From assembly GCA_020809705.1 (NCBI GenBank), contig CP085825.1, positions 1,860,001-1,924,000 of the forward strand: 64,000 nt of DNA, written 5' to 3'. The translations under genes were made by a program, and so were the position numbers. This DNA is from Calonectria ilicicola (Eukaryota; Ascomycota; Sordariomycetes; Hypocreales; Nectriaceae). The notes beneath the pieces were generated by a model. It did no database searches, was not told the origin of the DNA, and was given only the letters and a program-made list of their open reading frames with translations. Position 1 is the stretch's first letter. Every line of letters begins with the position of its first letter. Of this stretch, positions 53,638 through 64,000 are shown piece by piece.

Positions 53638-54814
53638 CGTGCACACTCTGCGCAGGTCAGGCCCTTGGCGGCCCAGGACAACTGCTCCGGCCGCCAGTTT
53701 CAGGCCGACCTACGTAATGCACCTGTAACCACACCATTGGCGGCGAGGGAGTTTGCCCCCGCCTTGTTGACAGCGCCTTCGCCATGGCGCCTGCGGCCAT
53801 CTCCATCATCTTGTGCGTTTCACCTTAGCCAGACGACTTTCTAAAGACAGACATGCTGGTCACGAGTGGAATCTTCACAGCACAATCGCGAAGCGGGGCT
53901 GGCAAAAAGAAAAATCCACATGCACTTGAAGCCATCAAGGAAGATGGCGCTCACGGAGGAATTGGAAAAGGGAGTAAACAGGAACTCAATCCATAGGCCT
54001 CCTCCTAGTTTAGCTCAGGGAATGAAGCTAATCGGAATATATATTTAATCACTTCACCAAAAAGAATTCTGTCCAATGCTCAACGTGTGTGAATGTGTGC
54101 GTATATGTGGGTTTCAATACTAGTAGTTTTTATTTCCTTTCCGTTATCCCAAGTTACTAAGACATTGGTGTGTTGTTCCAAATATATACTCCTAAGTAAT
54201 CCACAACAGTCGTCGAGACGGTCGGCAGCCAAATATAATAATAACCATGCCCTTCACCCGCTCGCGAAATGACCAAAACCATCGGTTACCATGTCTAAGT
54301 AGGTCAAATAACAATCAACCATAACAGGTTGTTAAGACAATTTTCATCCCCGCTACCCTTTCCGTTCCAACAAGCCAAACCAGCGTCACACTAGATATAG
54401 CAATGGCTGCGAAACCCATATTGAAGAACAAAAAAAACCGATCCCATACCACATCTGACAAGGGGAGTAGTTGCCATCCCAATAAATAACTCCAGAATAT
54501 TCACTTCCATCCAGCTGTGACCGAAAAATGCGAACCGTACAAAATCCCCTTTCTGAGAACCCATAGACGGCCAAGAGTAGTAGTGCCCCAAACAGAAATA
54601 CAAGGGATAGATAGATATCATGTCAAACAGATGAACCTCTTTCGTGACGAGATTCCAGCATCAAAATAAAAATAAAAACCAACAAGGGGGAATAATCAAA
54701 TCATCGCGCGCCATCGTGTCCCAATCCCAAATATGCCAATGCTGATATGATAGTCCATGGAATTATGTTGAGGTAAGTCGCATCTCGTTCATACTACGTT
54801 TCTTTTATTTTCGC
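53638..54814. other. convergent 3' intergenic region
   Basis: This 1.18-kb gap follows PEX20 and precedes the stop of the convergent membrane-protein gene. It is AT-rich from 54010 on. Frames such as 53866-54048 lack recognisable features. A long 3' UTR of either gene is possible. Confidence 0.45.
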
Positions 54815-57107
54815 TTAAGTCGACCACCACAGACACCCACAGTCTGTAAGCTCAAGCGAAGCCCCTCGGGCCAGTAGGTCTCGAACAAACCATCGCTTCG
54901 GCACTTGGGCATATCGCTCACTTACGTAGAGCTTCTGTTTCCAAGGATAGTTCTCAACAATGGTGACCTCGATAGGATTGCCGCTGCTGTCAGTGACAGG
55001 TCTGCAATCTTTTCCGTCGTTAATAATCTCTACCTGGCGGCACGATGCGATATCCGCCTTCGTTTTCAGATATCGTAACTCCACCATTTTGAGAACCTTC
55101 GGGTAAGCGGGCGGGGCATCGTCGTCGTATGAGCTAGTTGTGCTAGCAGCGGCGGCACTAGTTGTTGTTGACGAAACAGCCAAGCTAGAATTCTGCTTGG
55201 GGTAAATGAAAACTTCGAGATCGACGTTGGGCCAGGTGCATATCCACGGCTTATCGCCTTCTTTGGCTCCCACAGCTTTCTTCTTAAATTGGGGGGGCGG
55301 CTGGAAATGATTATCATTATCATCCCATCCACGCTTTGATACAGCAGAGAAATCGCTTTCAGATACAACGACAGTTTTGTTGTAGCTAATGGTGGTCCAC
55401 CAAGCAGGACCGCGCTGAGATTCGTACGTATCAATGACCAGAGACAATTTGACAGGTGATGTAATGCTTGGTGGTTGGGTGCCGTAGATAAACTCAGACC
55501 TTGTTCGGTTATTAGGATTCATAACGAGCTGATAGGCTTGGTAATCCTTCTCAGGATTTTGAATCGGAGTGACGTCCATATTGTAGTAAGAAAATGGCAT
55601 TTGGCAACTCCACGCCTGAGACTGCTGTGTGTTGTTGAAGCAAGTATTGGGCGATTGGCTGGTCTGGAAAGGCGGAAGGCCATAATGCCCTGTGGCCATT
55701 GGGGCCAGGTCAGTCGGGACGGAAGTGAGAGTTTGAACTTCGGCTGTGGTAGAGGTAGCCGTGGCGCTAGACGATTGTTAGAAACAAGACTTAACACACG
55801 CTCAAAAAGATAACTTACTTCGCCTCCGGGGGCTTCTTGTGACGAGTGAGCAAGGTTCCAATCACTGCTCCCATAATAATTCCCATGAGGATAAGACCAA
55901 CTGTCAGGAGACAAATCGCCCAGTAAGGCACAATACCCCACAACTTCTTCTTCGCTCGGCGCTGCCACTTGTTCATGGTGGGTTTCTCTGCAAGATCTCG
56001 AGCTGCCGTGTTGACATCGTGGTGGCTGACTTCGGAGCGATTGCTTCTTACTGAGGGGCGGGCGCGAGGCATGCCAATGTCATCCTCGGCCGATGAAAAC
56101 TCAGGATCGCGGGTGGCCATACCAATTCCCCCAGCACCAGCAATTGTTCGGTCGGGAGATGTGGGTTCAGTGGTCGGGCTAGTGCTATTCGTCGTTGCAT
56201 CTCTGGCAGCAGTCGTAGCACCTACCGTGGTGGCTACCGCAGCTGCAGTAGTTGGTGCTGCATCATCCCCGGTCGAAGTCTTGGGGACATAGGATGTCTC
56301 GGGGTATCTCGTGTAGGGCGGTAGTTCCTCAACATGGCCAAGGGGACCGATCATGTCACCAGCTTCCTCTCCATCGGGACCAAGCTGTCGTTGGTAATTG
56401 CCTCCCATATTGTTAAACCCGACAGGGATTGGGTCTCCAGCAGGTTCGCCTGTGGGAACAGTATTTTGGGGATAGAGCGCGTAGGGGTGGGTGGGGCCTG
56501 TAGGGCCCGTGTATGATCGATCCTCTGGAATCATAGCCGCGGCGGCCGCGGCTGTTGTTGAAGTTGTTGCAACGCTCATTGTTCGTTGAGGGTACATTTG
56601 ATAAGGATGGGAGGGACCTGAGGGCCCTCTGTATGGGCTTTCTACACGCATAACGGGTGCGTCGGATGACATGCTGGACGCTCGGGCAACGTGGGTTCCG
56701 CTGGCGGAGGCGCTTGTGCCCTCGTTTCGGAGGGCAAGAGAGTCGTGGCTTCGTGGAGGTTTGGAAATGCTAGAGGGGCGATTCCTCATCTCGGTACCCT
56801 GATCGAGAGGCGGCTTGGAAGTTGATGAATGTTGAGGGGTGAGATCGAGAGGGGGGAGTTGCGGCGCCTGGTTCGGCGGTGTCGATGGACGGTCATTGCC
56901 ATACTGTAAATGCAGCGGCGAGTCGAATGTTGCAGGGCCGGCGTGGTCCGAAGGTCGGAAGCCATCCGCAACCATCATTGCACTCAAGTCATAGTCATCC
57001 TCCTCGGTGGCGCCATTACCGGTAGCGGTAGCGGTAGAAAGTCTCACGGAGCGCCGAACGGATGAGCGCCGTTCAAAGTTGGAGGCTTTGCCGTTGGAAG
57101 GGTCCAT
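54815..57107 (-). CDS. single-pass membrane protein with extracellular domain, uncharacterised fungal family
   Basis: Two exons (57107-55819 and 55766-54815) encode about 746 residues. The first 380 residues are Ser/Thr/Pro-rich and low-complexity, with repeated YRGPSGPSHPYQMYPQ- and YTGPTGPTHPYALYPQ-like blocks and poly-Ala and poly-Thr runs. A basic stretch (KWQRRAKKKLWG) precedes one membrane helix (WAICLLTVGLILMGIIMGAVIG) and a basic stop (TRHKKP). The C-terminal 300 residues contain conserved cysteines (CFNNTQQSQAWSC, CTWPN, CRQ and CGC), consistent with an extracellular fold. Topology would be N-terminus in the cytosol. I believe it matches a fungal family of unknown function (DUF7820-type). 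It resembles a wall or stress sensor in layout, but that role is inference. Confidence 0.85.
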
Positions 57108-60100
57108 GTCGAGCAGGACGAGGGCCTCCTCGAGAGGCCGGTAAAGCCTACGAGGGCGTGCCCTGCGAAGCGGATGTCGATTCGATCGTCTTCAACGATT
57201 CCCAGGGGCTCTTTCGGGTTGGTGTGCGAGAGGGACAGCGAGTGCGCGGGCGTTCAATGGCGCGAGCGGTGCGGCGACAGGTCGAAGAGACGCGAGGAAG
57301 GGACAGACGGGAGCGAGGGCGTCGACGGGAGAAGGCGGCAATGAGGGGATTCCGAGTCGATGGTTGACGTGCGGACGGGACAGTTGAGTAAGATGGATGG
57401 ATGGTGATGGACGGGTTGGCGGTACGGGATGGGACGGGTGGATTAACGGGGAGCGAGTGGGCGAAGAGAGAGTGGGCGAGTGGGCGAGCAGGCGAGACCA
57501 TGGAAAGCGAGAGGGTGGGGCTCGTGTTGGTGGCCCTGAACGCTGAGTTCTGAGTGGGTGGGGATGTGGACACGCCAGGAGACGAGGGCCAGCAAGTGGG
57601 AGCAAAGATGCGCTAGGGCGCCGGGACTCATTGCCAAGATGAGCCTGCTCTCTCAGCGGCCAGCGCGTTGCGTGCTGTGGTGCTCGCCGAGAGAGGGCAC
57701 GTCCAGGCCCGAATGACCCCCCAAATGACCCCCGACGAGGGCCAGCAGCCAGCAACACACCAGCTTCCCTCCAGGTCTCGCATTCCCCCCATTCAAGCAC
57801 ATCCGGACCCCGTCACGCCAGGGGCACACAGCAGGGGTCATGGTCGGCGGCCAAGGGGGAAAAGATTCGTCCAAGAGGCGCCAAGCCGATTGGAGGCTAG
57901 CGCAGCAGGGTTTGCGAGCATTCAGAGTTGGGCCGCCTTTTTTTTTTTTTTCCTCTGCGTCTTGGGCCTTTGGTAACTTTGCTTGGCGCCACGAGATTCG
58001 ACGCGTGCAGGGTGTGCCACGGCATGCGCTACGGCGAGCGCTACAGCGGCAGAGAGGAGTCGAGCGTGCTGACCTCATCAGGACTCAGCAGAAACCATCA
58101 TGATGATGAGTGTTTCCATCTCGTCTACGCGATGGGGCGGGAGCAGGGCACCGAGTCAAGGAAAATCGGGTTTCGGACCAGGTTGGGCTCCATCTTGTGC
58201 GGGCTGCGGCACAAGGCATCGGCTGATTGATTGGTGGCCAGCAAGCTTTTAACCTGATGGATGAGAAAAGAAGGCCTCTCCGGACTCCGATATGCACTGC
58301 ACACTCACTTGAGTTATCTCTCTATCCACAAATAGGGAGGCCCAGGACCCATTGGCCCCAGATATTTAGCACCGTGACACACTGCCCTGCCGACCCTGTG
58401 CCAGTCAGCCAGCTGCATCGGCGCGGCCTTGTGTGCCCCATTTGAGCAATCCGGCGGTCGCAAAACCGAGTGGCATCAGATAAAAACAAACTCAAGACGC
58501 TCATGCTCTGGTCTAGTCTGCAACAAGGCGAAATAGCCGCGTCTGATGAGCCAGCCCAGATATCCTGCTCACCATTTGCCAGTTTGGGCTGTGCTCAATC
58601 GCCTCGATATGTTGTTTCTGGTCCCAAACCGGTCCCCGTCTGATCCCCGTGCCCAAAGCTGCTCCGTGATCTCAGGCGCCCTTCAACCTCACACACCAAA
58701 TGCCTCGCATATGTGGCCGTCTCCGTCTTCGCCACAGCAATGCTTCAAAGTCGATTCAGGGAGACCCCTCTTCCCTTCTCGAAACCGCCCACCTGGGTTC
58801 GATTTATCGCCGCGACCGCCGCTGTCACCAGTCCACTGTGCCCAGCCCATCGTCGGATATCGGCATTCAAACCACCCTTTCCCCAGGTGATCCATGCCAA
58901 GGAACCACTGCGAAGCAGGCTTCATATCGTACCTACAGTACTGCCGCGCTGTTTTTGGTTTTTCTTTTCGGTTAGTCGGGTGGCCCCTTCCGGCTCTCGA
59001 CTTGGCAACCTTGCTCTCGCTCGCTCTCCTAATGTGCCACCTGTTCAAGCAAGTTGGAATAGCGTCGGTTGCAATCCGCGGATTCCCTGATCCTTATTCT
59101 TCAACTACATACGCCGCACGTTCGCTGTTATCGCCGACGCTCTGAAATGTGTACTTTTTTCATATTCAATTTCCATCTTATTGTATCCATATGCGACCCC
59201 AAACCTAATCCGTCTTCAATTCGTCAATCGTTTCCATCGCAGCAATGACCTAAGAGGCACAAGCGGCACGGTTCAAGGCTTAGTGCCAACAGCTTGTAGC
59301 AGACTTGGCAGCTGGGTAGTGTAGGATATGGCATCATGTTCCTCTCATCGCTTGGCCTCCCCAAACCCGATCCCTTGTTCCCCATTCCGGAAATTCCGAC
59401 TGGGCAATATGTATGTGGTTTGTTGGACAACCAACAAACAGGAACATGCGCATGGTCGCAATACGAGTTGTTTTTTTTTTTTTGTTTTCCTGGGATCAGT
59501 GTGACCTGCAGCTCAGCTCCGGCAATAATACGGCCCAAGTACAAATCTGGCACGACTATCGACTATCTAAGTTGAAAAAACAGCCGCCAACAGAATTAAT
59601 TCACTCTTGATCGTTCTTGGTGGTATTTTTGCCACAAACCATCTTTCATCCCATGAGACAGACTGACTGCCAAGGAGTTGCCGGTCGGCTATCATCCCCA
59701 TACCCTGGTCGTTCAAGCCCCTCTGTCCCCTGGACCTTCATTCCCATCACCGCAACGCGGGTCCACAAATGCACTGGAGCGTTGCAGCATTGTAGCGGCC
59801 ACGACCTCCCACATACAAATTAGTAAGGTTTTGAGTGCGTTAATTGGAGCCGACTCGGCAGCACAAAGCACCCGATCCATGAATGGAGACTGATGTGCAT
59901 TGGGGTCCACTGGTCCGTTCAGCGGCAAGGCACGCTTTGAAGCTTCTAGGCCCTTTCTACTCGGGTCTGTCTCCATCCGGCCAAGCATTGGCGTGCATCC
60001 TCACGGCACTGATCGCCCGTAATCTGGCGTCTTGGCCCGCCCTTTACGGATGATGCTGAGAATCGCCGGAATATCGCCATCAGCTCATGCATTCCTTTCT

Positions 60101-63039
60101 GCAGGTCAGAAATGATGGCAAGTTGTGAATTCTCAACATGATCTAGTGCTGAACTTGTCACCAGTCCGGCCCCCGGCTCGCCTTTATGCGGTGGGTTACC
60201 TCCCTCGCTAGCGTAGCATTATTAGACGTGCGCGTCCCCGACCAGGACGGGACAGGAGTGACACAGAGGCATACCAGCGCACACAAAAAGTTGGTGTGCA
60301 GGGGCGGGTTTCACTACCACGTATGGCTTCACGTCCCTCTCCAGAAGCATCCAGAGATGCAACGGGATGTGGGGAAGCAATTGAGAGACTCCCGATGAAT
60401 GACCTTTGGTCTCTAGTCATTAATACCACGACTATACGACTTTGAATCCGAATATTGCATTGGGATTAATGCCCGAGCAAGATTGGCAACGATCGTCCGC
60501 GGTGCCGCCCGTAGATGGATGGACCTCGAAAAGAACTGTGCTTTGGTGACATGGTCAATGCTGCAGAGGTAACTGCCGACGGCCATTTCTCTAGGGCTAG
60601 GTTGGACACAATGACTTCCAAAAATGGGGGGGGGAGGCTTGCTGGGTTAGCCAGTTGAACGTGGCGACAGCCCCGTTTTGCTGTCAGTCAGCCTTATCTT
60701 TCGAAATAACAATATGCAAAACAGCCTGGCATATGTCAAGAATGTCACTGTAAATGCTTGTCATCCATGAATTTGGAAATAGCATGAGGTTTCATTTTCT
60801 AATCTGCCGGTCTGGCCATGTATCTGGAACAGCTGCTGATATCCAACCATCGCTCATCGCATGCATTCATTATGACCTGATCTGAAAGCCCGTGATGATC
60901 CATGCTCCGGCGTGGACGAGCTACCCTGTACCTTTTCGGTAAGCCACATTTTGATGACCTTGGCAATTCTAGGTTTGCACATTTGAACAGATGTCAGACG
61001 CTTAGTTGTTGGATTTGTAAATTACGTAGCGGGCTGGAACATAGCCAACGGGATCATGGGGTTTGAAGGAGGCGTTGTTTCGTGGGAATCCTGAGGAAAC
61101 TCAAAAGGCCTGGCCTTTTTATTAACCTTATCACACAATAGACTGTTTTGGCTCTGTCTGGGCAAAGGGTAAAAAAACACAGCCCGCAGTTCGGGGGCTG
61201 GTTCACGGCATCATTTAACTTCCCCGGGTTTTAGGATAACTCCCCGAAAACCGTAGATCAAAGTTTACAGTCTACTCGTCTCCTGCTTGACTGAGGAGCC
61301 GTTCTGGGTCGGTCTCCCGCCGCTGCCACCACGGAACAAAGCGACAAGCACACTAACTGGCGACCATCATGACACTGTACACTACTTACTTACCGTAGCG
61401 CCTAGCCCCTCATAGTCACACCCTCCTCCTGCGGCATCGTTCCAATCATCACTGATCTGCGCTGCATGCTTTTCAACCTGGCACCGAAACATACATCTGC
61501 AGCTAAGAAACGCTGCTGTTCCGTGTGGCCGTCGTCTCACTCACGGCCTTTTTTTTTTCTTTTCAAGGCGGTACTCTGCCTCCCATGTGTGCAACGCTGC
61601 AGCTGGGCGAAATTGTGCAAACCCAGCACAAAGCCGGCATACGTGGACGCGGTTCACAAGTCCTATGGCTGGCTGAGCCGAGGCCAGTGGTTGGCTGGTC
61701 CCGTTCACGCTAATGCTGCGCGACTGACTGCATTGGTTGTGTTTCGCCTTGTCTGATGCATGCGTCTTTGTCTGTGTTTTCTTATCCTATCCTATCCACT
61801 CACCTGGCGTCGACCCGCTGTGAGCCGAACCATAGACCATAGGGGGCTCCCTCGCTATCCAAGCCGCAACGAGGGGTGCTGGTCTTCTTCGTTTCTTTTT
61901 ATTCCGTCACCGTTCGAGAGTCTCACGCCGCGCGCAGTCATTGGTACTTCGGGGGCCAGTGTGCCTAGTGCTCGGAGCCGGGGCGGTCCACTCCCCTAGT
62001 CAGTCAACCCACCTGCCACAGGTTGGCCGCGAACCACTTCCCCTCCCCCTCCTCACACTCACCCTTACCACCCGTAACCCGCAGCCCGTAACCCGTAAAC
62101 GTAGAGCAGTCGCCATGGATTCAACCCGCTGCCACCCCGCGTCAGCTTCACGCAAACCACTCGTTCTGGGGTCTTGAATCTCACGCAGCCCTTCAGCCCC
62201 CCGCGCCCTTGGCCAGTGGCCAGCGTGCCCCTCTTGAAAAGCGAGGCGGACGGGACGCACGATCGCTCCCAGCTCGCACACGGCATGGCGTGTATGCGTG
62301 TGCGTGTGCGTGTGTGTGCTGCACGCTGCAGAGCCTCGTTCACGTCCTACGCCCGGCGTACCGAAGTACAAGACACTGCTGCTGCCTGGTTGGCTGCTCG
62401 CTGTTGCCGGACACGATCACGGCGTGCTGCAGCATCCCTCCCCCGTCCATTCAGCTAGCCGCTCGACACAGCTCCCCCCGCCCGGATGCTGCTTGTTTCT
62501 TTTGCCTCTTGGCTCGTCTTGGATGTGCAACGGCTCTGGAGCCTATCGCCCGCATAATGTAAGATTGATCCATGAGGCGGCCGAGCTTGCGGCGCATTAA
62601 ACGGCCTCGAATTGGACCGGCAGTGCCTGGTGCGATGGCTGAGTCTGCCCGCTCCCCTCCTTCATCGTATATTGTTTTTGTCTGGGCTATATCATCCCCC
62701 CCGAGCACCCACTATGTTTGTTTTCCTTTCTTTTGCTTCATTGTTTTTCTCTTAAGAGTCTCATCCTCCCCAAGCTTTCCCTTTTTTTATGGGTGAACCC
62801 AGGCACCCACGACTGCCACTCAATTGATCATTGATACTTGACTCGTGAAGTCTTGTGTGGCTTCACTCCCACCTCCCAGACTATCATTGCCTTGCACCAC
62901 CAGGCAACGCCATACCACGGAATGAGCGCCGCCCTTTAGTGCAGTGCTCAACAGATATACATAATCATACGACCCATTTAATCGCAAACCACGTTCTCTT
63001 CAATCCTCCAAAACACAGCCTCCATCTTTCATCGCCATC
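57108..63039. other. 5.9-kb region without recognised genes
   Basis: This long gap separates two divergent genes. Open frames occur on both strands up to about 200 codons, but they overlap one another, have skewed composition and show no recognisable domain. The region contains poly-T tracts at about 57938-57952, 59469-59482 and 61548-61558, a poly-G run near 60626-60634 and a GT-rich tract at about 62292-62318. C/T-rich DNA lies just upstream of the 63040 start. Long gene-free upstream regions in ascomycetes often belong to developmentally regulated genes with long 5' leaders or to non-coding transcripts, and either is possible here. Confidence 0.5.
62292..62318 (+). repeat. GT-rich simple repeat (TGCGTG/TGTG)
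   Basis: Alternating TGCGTGTGCGTGTG units form a short purine-pyrimidine alternating tract. Such tracts can adopt left-handed DNA, but no function is shown. Confidence 0.55.
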
Positions 63040-63729
63040 ATGCCCAGTCACCGAGGCGGCTCCGTCTATTCAGACGATTCTTCTAGCAATTCGTCCGGGC
63101 GGTCCACCTATGGAAGGATTCCCAAGAAGCATTCCAAGACTCTTGGCTTCATGTGGTGGACTCTTGGCTATTCCCCCGGCACTCGTGAAATCAAGAAGAG
63201 AACCCGGGACTCTGATGACCGCTCCACCCGCTCTGGCGGGACCTCCAGCTCTTACTTCACCGACCAAGATACCCAACTCTCCTGGGTTAGAAGTAGTCGC
63301 AGTGGAAGCAGCCGGAGCAGCCGGAAGAACCCTCGTGGCAAGCACTTTGATGGTGAATTTCCTCCACCCCATATGCCCCCCATGGGCCCTGGCTTTGATG
63401 GTCCTATGGACGGGCACTTTGTGCCTCCGCCTATTCACATGGGAGGCCCTCAAGGTGGCTTCAACCCGCCTCCTCCACCTCCTCCCGTAGGTGCGCCTAT
63501 GGGTGCGCCTATGGGAGCGCCTATGGGAGGACCTCCAATGGGACCTCCAATGGGACCTCCAATGGCTGGTGGTGGTGGTGCCCCAGCTTTTTTCGACCTG
63601 ACAGGTCAGAACCATCAAGGCTTCGATAGAACGGGCACGCCTGGAGGCCACCACTATCCTCACAACATGCACGCTTCATCAGAGGACTATTCATCCGATT
63701 CTAGTGAAAGCGAATCCGGCTATCACTAA
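63040..63729 (+). CDS. low-complexity Ser/Pro/Gly/Met-rich protein of unknown function
   Basis: This intronless gene encodes 229 residues. The N-terminal third is Ser/Arg/Thr-rich with a short hydrophobic-aromatic segment (KTLGFMWWTLGYSPGTREIKKR). The middle has poly-Pro and tandem APMG and GPPM units. The C-terminus is acidic and serine-rich (SSEDYSSDSSESESGYH). There is no signal peptide or clear membrane helix. The composition suggests an intrinsically disordered protein that could be phosphorylated at the RSxS-rich region and C-terminal tail. Start choice is supported by an upstream C/A-rich leader and the CACCATCATG context. I do not recognise a family. The 5.9-kb gene-free region upstream may be part of its regulatory domain. 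Confidence 0.7.
   Translation: MPSHRGGSVYSDDSSSNSSGRSTYGRIPKKHSKTLGFMWWTLGYSPGTREIKKRTRDSDDRSTRSGGTSSSYFTDQDTQLSWVRSSRSGSSRSSRKNPRGKHFDGEFPPPHMPPMGPGFDGPMDGHFVPPPIHMGGPQGGFNPPPPPPPVGAPMGAPMGAPMGGPPMGPPMGPPMAGGGGAPAFFDLTGQNHQGFDRTGTPGGHHYPHNMHASSEDYSSDSSESESGYH
63488..63567 (+). repeat. 12-base tandem repeats encoding GAPM and GPPM units
   Basis: Three copies of a GGTGCGCCTATG-type unit are followed by three copies of a GGACCTCCAATG-type unit within the coding region, giving GAPM and GPPM tetrapeptides. The in-frame length should vary between strains by slippage. Confidence 0.7.
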
Positions 63730-64000
63730 TAAGAGAATATGAGATAAAAGAATATGATGAAATGAGCACCCCCCCTTCTGGCTTGAGGAACTGTCGCTCT
63801 CGCATTTTTTGCCCCTTGTCGTTTTATAAGCCCTGTACAGTTAATGATGTGATGAATTGTGTGATGGAAGGCGTATCAGGCGTTATTTTTGAGAGATATC
63901 GAGAAGGGAATTTGTCAAAGTCGGGCACGAATACCTTTCAATGGAACTGAACCAGTCAGTTTGACCAAACTACAGACGGAAGTGCAGTTGTTTTTTTTTC
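63730..64000. other. 3' flanking sequence to window end
   Basis: The last 271 bases follow the stop of the low-complexity protein gene. The sequence ends in a poly-T tract at the window edge. No gene start is recognised. Confidence 0.5.

Noticed and set aside
57192..57800. A 202-codon open frame on the minus strand upstream of the membrane-protein gene
   Set aside because: It is Pro/Arg/Ser/His-rich with no domain and overlaps frames of similar length on both strands, as expected by chance in GC-rich DNA.
1..64000. tRNA, 5S rRNA, transposons and CRISPR arrays
   Set aside because: I looked for the B-box GGTTCRANYC on both strands and for terminal repeats, transposase motifs and regularly spaced repeats, and found no candidate with supporting structure. 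A dedicated scan could still find something missed by eye.

Overview
The window comes from a filamentous ascomycete (Pezizomycotina). Genes carry short spliceosomal introns, mostly 45-100 bases, with GTRNGT-type donors and CTAAC/CTAAT-like branch sites. The proteins include fungal Zn2Cys6 regulators, a LaeA-like methyltransferase, PEX20 (a peroxin known only from fungi) and a cytochrome-b5-fused sphingolipid desaturase. A Sordariomycete is plausible, but the sequence alone does not fix the genus. No tRNA, rRNA, transposon or CRISPR array was recognised.

Two compartments are visible. About 1-38 kb is AT-richer and holds accessory metabolic genes: two cytochromes P450, a dimeric-barrel-like protein, a LaeA-like methyltransferase, two Zn2Cys6 regulators, a RidA-family protein, a thioesterase-like protein, an enoyl-CoA hydratase/isomerase, a Sec14-like lipid-transfer protein, an MFS transporter, a copper amine oxidase, an alpha/beta hydrolase, an amidase, an SDR, an NmrA-like reductase and a secreted GH93-type hydrolase. 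From about 38.6 kb rightward the DNA becomes GC-richer and holds conserved genes: delta-8 sphingolipid desaturase, a CoA ligase ending in SRL, a Mob-family protein, a GPI-anchored sorbosone-dehydrogenase-like protein, SEC13, PEX20, a single-pass membrane protein and a low-complexity protein preceded by 5.9 kb without recognisable genes.

The most striking signal is regulatory. The exact palindrome TCGG-N5-CCGA occurs nine times in the left 33.4 kb. I found no exact copy elsewhere by eye, and none inside a gene. Each copy lies 80-310 bases upstream of a start codon. The genes marked are P450-1 (two copies), the RidA-family gene, the MFS transporter, copper amine oxidase, alpha/beta hydrolase, amidase, SDR and the CYP504-like P450-2. 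Interleaved genes (barrel protein, methyltransferase, both regulators, thioesterase, hydratase, Sec14-like) lack it. This defines a candidate eight-gene regulon under a Zn2Cys6 activator, probably the one at 7.75-10.09 kb. The enzymes suggest uptake and oxidative breakdown, or tailoring, of an amine- or amide-bearing (perhaps aromatic) compound. The substrate is not known.

Most exon structures given here were worked out by hand from splice signals and reading-frame continuity. Total coding lengths were checked to be multiples of three for nearly all multi-exon genes.
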